Below are positions 31,515-35,729 of a DNA stretch of 35,729 nucleotides, one piece after another. Every line of letters begins with the position of its first letter. The stretch's first letter is position 1. The DNA is from Chitinophagaceae bacterium (GTDB lineage: Bacteria; Bacteroidota; Bacteroidia; Chitinophagales; Chitinophagaceae). Both the position numbers and the translations under genes were made by a program. The notes beneath the pieces were generated by a model. It saw nothing but the letters and a program-made list of their open reading frames with translations, did no database searches and was not told the DNA's origin. The stretch is from NCBI GenBank assembly GCA_004173355.1, contig SEAD01000039.1, positions 1 through 35,729 on the forward strand. Direction: 5' to 3'.

Positions 31515-31543
31515 AAATATAACCCGATTCTCCCAACCACAAA
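31514..31543 (-). promoter_or_regulatory. Promoter of the CarboxypepD_reg-like gene
   Basis: On the minus strand TTTG (31540-31543), an 18-nt spacer and TATATTTG (31514-31521) make a complete Bacteroidota-type promoter. The -7 box is identical to that of the aldo/keto reductase. Confidence 0.62.
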
Positions 31544-31650
31544 AAATATTTTTAAAAAAAATGCAGATGCCCTTACTATCATCGGGGAAAGTGATGGGCT
31601 ACATCCTGTATTGCTCCAGGCCGCAATGCATAACGGGTGCGCGTTCCGTG

Positions 31651-32193
31651 TCAGAAGTCGTTACTCGCCGGCTTTGTCATTTTTCTTTCAAGTGAAGGGA
31701 TTAACAGTTCCATCTGTTTCGCGAGTGACTCCTTCATCGCACGGGTCATCCGCCGGAAGGCTGCGGGCCGGATGTTGACCCCGTCTTCCCGTTCCATCCC
31801 CTCCACTAGTGTCACCGGCATGGTCTCGCGGGCAGAATCGATATACATCTGGAATTCGGTAAACAGGTATTTGAAGCGCCCATCTTTCACCCAGATATTG
31901 TAAGTCATCGGGGTAAAAAAGTAAATCGAGCGGCCGTTGAAAATATTGGCCTGCCGTACCGCCAGCCAGGTATTTGCGCGACCCGTCAGTTCACCTGTTT
32001 CCTTATCCTCGATATAGCTGTAAAACCGGGCCGTGGTAAATGTCTCGGTAAGCCATTGCCTTGCCTTGATAAATAATGAATCTTTTGAGGCGCCCGGTAT
32101 GTTTACCACACCGGTGTAGTATACAGGGGTGTCGTCCTGGGCTGATGCAGCCAGCGTTAAAAAAAGGAGTACTGGCAGGTAGAGTTTTTTCAT
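31651..32193 (-). CDS. DUF4468 domain-containing secreted protein
   Basis: This is 180 residues from the ATG at 32193 (MKKLYLPVLLFLTLAASAQ, a clear signal peptide). The frame is open to 32253, but the extra 20 residues are not signal-like and run through a perfect stem-loop. The body matches DUF4468, a small alpha/beta domain in secreted Bacteroidota proteins: YYTGVVNIPGASKDSLFIKARQWL at about 26-49, an IEDKETGELTGRAN stretch, a central YFFTPMTYNIWVKDGRFKYLFT at about 89-110, and a helical end. The role of the family is unknown. It follows the beta-barrel gene by 84 nt on the same strand. The stem-loop ends 2 nt before the start codon. Confidence 0.82.
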   Translation of the reverse strand: MKKLYLPVLLFLTLAASAQDDTPVYYTGVVNIPGASKDSLFIKARQWLTETFTTARFYSYIEDKETGELTGRANTWLAVRQANIFNGRSIYFFTPMTYNIWVKDGRFKYLFTEFQMYIDSARETMPVTLVEGMEREDGVNIRPAAFRRMTRAMKESLAKQMELLIPSLERKMTKPASNDF

Positions 32194-32195
32194 AT

Positions 32196-32230
32196 GCGTG
32201 GTTATTTTATTGGGGATAAAATAACCACGC
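32196..32230 (-). promoter_or_regulatory. Perfect 15-bp stem-loop before the DUF4468 start codon
   Basis: GCGTGGTTATTTTAT (32196-32210) and ATAAAATAACCACGC (32216-32230) are perfect 15-bp inverted arms with a 5-nt loop. The stem stops 2 nt before the ATG at 32193. No T run follows on either strand, so it does not look like a standard terminator. It may be an RNA structure that blocks ribosome entry, an operator, or a processing site. Confidence 0.7.
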
Positions 32231-32277
32231 CTGTCGCGTCGGATTGTTAACACTCCTCTATTTGGAAATTATTTAAC

Positions 32278-34680
32278 CTATTTCTTTGTGCCGTCATTGA
32301 TGTCATCGTTGCTCACGCGTTTGGCCGCTTTCGCTTCAAACAATTTCCCGAATTCCCAGTTCACCGTGAGTTTGAATGCGCGGGTATAATACCGGTTGGC
32401 AGCCACGGAGTAAAAGTTGGTACCCGACAGCCACTCATCCTGTGCAATAAAGGGAGTTAATGGATTGACCGTAGCGAAGGTCAGTGTGATGCGTGGCCTG
32501 CTGAGGTCTTTTTTCACCGCAGCGCTGTAGTAGTAAGTCCCGGACTCCCGGCCCTGGAGTTCTATAGTCCGGGTATCATATTTCCCGAAAAGCTGCACGG
32601 TATAACGTTTGGGAAGACGGTAACTCGCATTGGCACTGATATCACCTGCCCATCCTTCATTAAAGAGGCGGAGTTCATTACTGCTGTAGTCGAGGTAACT
32701 GATATTGACATTACCATTGATGCCAAATTCCGGTGTGAGGGTAAAGGAGTAGGAAGTGTTCAGACCGGCAATCCGGTTGGATGCCATGTTTTCCATCCGG
32801 GTGGTGGATACCCCATCGGGGGCAGTCTGTGTGAGATCAATCATTGCGTTGCTGGTCACGCGGGCAAACAACGCGGTATTGATAAAAAACCTGCCGGATT
32901 GATTGATACTGTAAGTGAGTTCGCCCTGGTGGGTGGTTTCGGGACGAAGACCCGGGTTACCCACTTCAATATTTTTCGGGTCACTGGCATTTGCATTCGG
33001 GTTCAGGTCAAATACATAAGGTCTTGTCAGCCGTTGCGTATAACTCAATGCCATATGCTGGTCCTCGTTGATCTTCATCGATACGGTCGCGGTAGGGATC
33101 AGGTTGGTAAACCCATTGCTGAACCGTGTCCCGGATGCCTCCAGCCGGCCATCAATGCTGGTCCGCTCCATACGCAGGCCGGCTTCTGCATAAAATCTCC
33201 CGGCAGGATCAAATTTCAATACCGAGTAGGCTGAATAAACATCCTGTCCATATACAAAGAGGTCACTGCGCGAAGGGACGGGCACATATGCGTCACCGGT
33301 TGGCGCCTCATCTGCCGTTACCTTATAGCGGTTACGTGCATTCCGGCTGATCATTTTCAGACCGGCATCCAGGATATAAATCCCTTTTTTCCCCAATGGC
33401 CATACCTGGTCGGCCTGGAATGTCCATTCCTGGTTGGAAGTGCGGTTGCTGTTGATTTCGGCATAGAGGGAGAGCTGGTCCTTGTCGCTGAGCGTTATAT
33501 CATACGGCATCCGGTTGCGGCCGGGACTGTATTGCGCCAGCAGGCTGAGCTGTTGTCCCGGCCTGCGGGACTTTCGTGTATAACCCAGGTTGAAATCGGC
33601 ACCGAGGTAGCGTTCGGAGGAGTTAACACGCTGGATATAATGCTCCGTGATATTGGCCATTGCATCGAGGGAGGTGGTCACGATACTCCTGGTATCGGGC
33701 CAGCGGCCAAACCAGAAATTGCTTCCAAAACTCCATTCCGTCAGCGAGTCTGGAGTAAATGTGAGCGACAGGTCGCCGGATCCGTGTGGGGCGGTATTGT
33801 CCCGTTCCATGGACTGGTTCAGTTCTGTGCCGGGCGCACCATTCTCCGTCACGGTGCGGCTGAACACACTGGCTTCTTTTGTGCGGTAACGGTGGATATG
33901 CCCGTTGAATGCGATACTCCATTTATCCCTGCTGGCCGCGATCCGCGGATTGATGACCTGTTCCATATTACCAGCTACCACTTCAAGTGCGCCGGTGAAA
34001 TCCTTTCTTGATTTTTTGGTGATGATATTGATCACTCCCGCAGCTTCCTCTGCATCATATTTGGCAGAGGGTGTGGTGATGATCTCGACCGACTGGATCA
34101 TATCAGCCGGCATCATATTGAGTGCATCAGCGGCGCTGCGGGCTATCTGCCCCGAATATTTCCCGTTGACCAGGATCCGGAGATTGCTGCTGCCGCGCAT
34201 ACTTACATTCCCCTGTGCATCCACATTGAGCACGGGTGCCTTGCGTAACACATCAGCAGCCGTGCCGCCCTTATTGCCCAGGTCTGCGGCTGCATTGTAT
34301 ACCAGCATTCCCGGCCGCATTTCCACCAGTTTTTTTTGCGCAGTCACGGTTACCGCACTGAGGTCTTTGGGCAAAATAACCAGTTGCGCAACCAGCCTGC
34401 TTCCCGTTACACATTTCATTGTCTTCACGTTATATCCAACGGCCGAAAATTCAACCATATAATCCCCGGCTGCCGGCACAATGATGCTAAAGCTCCCATC
34501 TTCTTTTGAGAAACCGTTGGCGATAGGGTCGGTCCCGTTACTGCTCACGGTGATACTGACAAAGGGCAGGTGCTGCCCGCTGGTGGAATCACTGGTCCGA
34601 CCGGCGATTGCTGATTGCTGTGCGGAGAGATGCGTAAGGGATAAAACAAGGGCAAAGAGAAGGGGTAGAATTCTGTTCAT
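32278..34680 (-). CDS. Outer membrane beta-barrel (TonB-receptor-like) family protein
   Basis: The 800-residue protein has a signal peptide (1-20), a carboxypeptidase-regulatory-like domain at about 24-105 (IAGRTSDSTSGQHLPFVSITV), then a plug at about 115-222. The plug contains AADVLRKAPVLNVDAQGNVSMRGSSNLRILVNGKYSG (about 140-176), MMPADMIQSVEIITTPSAKYDAEEAAGVINIITKK. The rest (about 225-775) is a long beta-barrel of the OMP_b-brl_3 type with aromatic strand ends. There is no obvious TonB box, and the typical C-terminal aromatic residue is missing: the sequence ends with a polar tail, KRVSNDDINDGTKK. It is not paired with a SusD, so a role in siderophore, peptide or other uptake, or in export, remains open. 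DUF4468 follows on the same strand. Confidence 0.9.
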   Translation of the reverse strand: MNRILPLLFALVLSLTHLSAQQSAIAGRTSDSTSGQHLPFVSITVSSNGTDPIANGFSKEDGSFSIIVPAAGDYMVEFSAVGYNVKTMKCVTGSRLVAQLVILPKDLSAVTVTAQKKLVEMRPGMLVYNAAADLGNKGGTAADVLRKAPVLNVDAQGNVSMRGSSNLRILVNGKYSGQIARSAADALNMMPADMIQSVEIITTPSAKYDAEEAAGVINIITKKSRKDFTGALEVVAGNMEQVINPRIAASRDKWSIAFNGHIHRYRTKEASVFSRTVTENGAPGTELNQSMERDNTAPHGSGDLSLTFTPDSLTEWSFGSNFWFGRWPDTRSIVTTSLDAMANITEHYIQRVNSSERYLGADFNLGYTRKSRRPGQQLSLLAQYSPGRNRMPYDITLSDKDQLSLYAEINSNRTSNQEWTFQADQVWPLGKKGIYILDAGLKMISRNARNRYKVTADEAPTGDAYVPVPSRSDLFVYGQDVYSAYSVLKFDPAGRFYAEAGLRMERTSIDGRLEASGTRFSNGFTNLIPTATVSMKINEDQHMALSYTQRLTRPYVFDLNPNANASDPKNIEVGNPGLRPETTHQGELTYSINQSGRFFINTALFARVTSNAMIDLTQTAPDGVSTTRMENMASNRIAGLNTSYSFTLTPEFGINGNVNISYLDYSSNELRLFNEGWAGDISANASYRLPKRYTVQLFGKYDTRTIELQGRESGTYYYSAAVKKDLSRPRITLTFATVNPLTPFIAQDEWLSGTNFYSVAANRYYTRAFKLTVNWEFGKLFEAKAAKRVSNDDINDGTKK

Positions 34681-34793
34681 GGTTCAGCTGGCATGCATGA
34701 TGGTGAGGGGTGACATCCAGTCCGCGAATCTCCGTTATCCGTTTCCAATCCCGGCCTGTCATCGGGAAAATGCTTTTCGATAAACGTAAAAAT

Positions 34794-35729
34794 TTATTTC
34801 CGGCTGAGCATCCGATCGATAAGGGGATCAAACAGCACCGGGTCTTTTTTCTTTGTGGAAAAAATCTCGTAGTGCGCCTTGATAAAGGCCGCAAGCGGTG
34901 TGGCAATAAAGGCACCCATCACCCCGAATGCCGCAGTCATGAGCAGCAGCATGACCAGCAGGGAAACGGGATGGATTTTCATGGTTTTGGAACGGATGCG
35001 CGGTATGATGAAGTCGCCGATGATCTCATCGAGCAGGATATAGAAACCGGCGGTCCACAGACCCAGTGTAGGTGAAATGGTGAAGGCAATCAGGATCGGT
35101 GGTACTGCCATAATATAAAAACCGATTTTCGGGATCAGTTCGGCAAAGAAGGTAACGCCGGCCCAGACCCACACGCCGGGAATACCCATGAAATAAAGGA
35201 AGATCCACACAATGACGGCACGGATCAGGCCAGCCACCACGTTTGACCACATCCAGCCGATAGTCATGGTGGATGCATAGGCAAAAGCTTCCGATGCTTT
35301 TTCCTGTTTGCTTTCCGGGAACCAGGAAAGATACAATTGCAGCAGGGGCCTCGGATTGATCAGCATGTATGCCACGAGACAGAAAAAGAAGATCAGCATC
35401 AGCAGGTTGCTGAACAGGTTGAGGGAATATTGTCCCACCTGGTTAATCAGCCCGGTGATTTGTGACACGCCCGGGGATACCGGATTGGCGGGTGTCACGG
35501 CTTCATCGCTATGGTTACCGATCCACTCGGTCATGCGGGCAGTGAGTGTGCTGAGATAGGTGGGCAGGTTGGCGATCAGCAGTTTTACCTGTGTGATCAT
35601 TTTTGGTACCACCATCCACCCGATCAGGCCAAACATGGCCATCATCCCGAAGAACACAATCAGCGAGGCAATAGTTCTTGACAAACCTTTCTGTTCGAGC
35701 CTGGTCACCGGTGCATTCAATACAATCGT
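34794..35729 (-). CDS. AI-2E family transporter, N-terminus cut off by window edge
   Basis: The frame is open to the right edge and codes for 311 residues plus a missing N-terminus. The visible part starts TIVLNAPVTRLEQKGLSRTIASLIVF, which aligns with the end of the first membrane pair in AI-2E/PerM proteins, so about 40-60 residues are missing. A TTG at 35720 is not a real start. Seen: a long amphipathic middle segment (MITQVKLLIANLPTYLSTL), then five or more spans, including VVAGLIRAVIVWIFLYFMGIPGVWVWAGVTFFAELIPKIG, with the family's helix-loop. The C-terminus is IGDFIIPRIRSKTMKIHPVSLLVMLL, ending in GAFIATPLAAFIKAHYEIF. Family members export AI-2, or in some cases sodium or other solutes; substrate is not predictable. 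Confidence 0.9.
   Translation of the reverse strand, partial: TIVLNAPVTRLEQKGLSRTIASLIVFFGMMAMFGLIGWMVVPKMITQVKLLIANLPTYLSTLTARMTEWIGNHSDEAVTPANPVSPGVSQITGLINQVGQYSLNLFSNLLMLIFFFCLVAYMLINPRPLLQLYLSWFPESKQEKASEAFAYASTMTIGWMWSNVVAGLIRAVIVWIFLYFMGIPGVWVWAGVTFFAELIPKIGFYIMAVPPILIAFTISPTLGLWTAGFYILLDEIIGDFIIPRIRSKTMKIHPVSLLVMLLLMTAAFGVMGAFIATPLAAFIKAHYEIFSTKKKDPVLFDPLIDRMLSRK

Noticed and set aside
33905-34462. 185-codon plus-strand frame opposite the barrel protein
   Set aside because: It lies wholly within a well-supported outer-membrane protein gene; Ser/Leu/Ala-rich with no family features.
35718-35720. TTG as the start of the AI-2E transporter
   Set aside because: The frame stays open to the edge and the preceding residues fit the family, so the gene is simply cut by the window.

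Overview
The window looks like chromosomal DNA from a Bacteroidota bacterium, most likely in the Chitinophagaceae. The evidence is: a SusC/SusD pair, three proteins with type IX secretion (T9SS) C-terminal sorting regions, outer-membrane receptors with carboxypeptidase-regulatory-like N-termini, an almost total lack of Shine-Dalgarno sites, and repeated -7 boxes of the Bacteroidota form TAnnTTTG. The genus call is inference. I see no insertion sequence, CRISPR array, phage module or integrase.

Layout. (1) 1-1183, minus strand: two small secreted proteins joined by an ATGA overlap; the second runs off the left edge. (2) 1345-12763: surface-glycan region. GDP-L-fucose synthase converges on an alpha-1,2-fucosyltransferase and a methyltransferase. 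A large T9SS adhesin-like protein follows on the plus strand. Then a five-gene minus-strand operon runs YfhO-like membrane protein, GT2, GT4, GT2, DUF268 protein. (3) 12817-13906, plus: a small membrane protein overlapping a queuosine-precursor transporter. (4) 17069-13901, minus: a housekeeping operon of nucleoside phosphorylase, dapF, corA and a NUDIX hydrolase, with a good promoter in front. (5) tRNA-Cys with its own terminator, then a GOB-like subclass B3 metallo-beta-lactamase. (6) 18459-22047: a YdhF-like aldo/keto reductase, a GH16 lipoprotein, and a TetR regulator followed by two small membrane proteins. (7) 22793-28769: susC-susD with a 745-nt upstream region, and a convergent T9SS protein. 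(8) 29082-35729: PAP2 phosphatase, HAD hydrolase, a CarboxypepD_reg-like protein, a DUF4468 protein, an outer-membrane beta-barrel protein, and an AI-2E family permease cut by the right edge.

The most interesting signals are regulatory. Two nearly identical 22-bp palindromes bracket the TetR gene and predict a small self-contained regulon. A different promoter/operator block of about 30 bp is shared by the aldo/keto reductase and a CarboxypepD_reg-like gene 13 kb away. A perfect 15-bp stem-loop ends two bases before the start codon of the DUF4468 gene. Two enzymes carry substitutions at textbook catalytic positions (His to Asn in the reductase, the second Asp to Asn in the HAD protein). GH16, SusC/D and the T9SS protein could form a dispersed glucan-use locus. 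I did not find a clear wholly new multi-gene system; the TetR/two-membrane-protein unit and the shared operator are the best leads.
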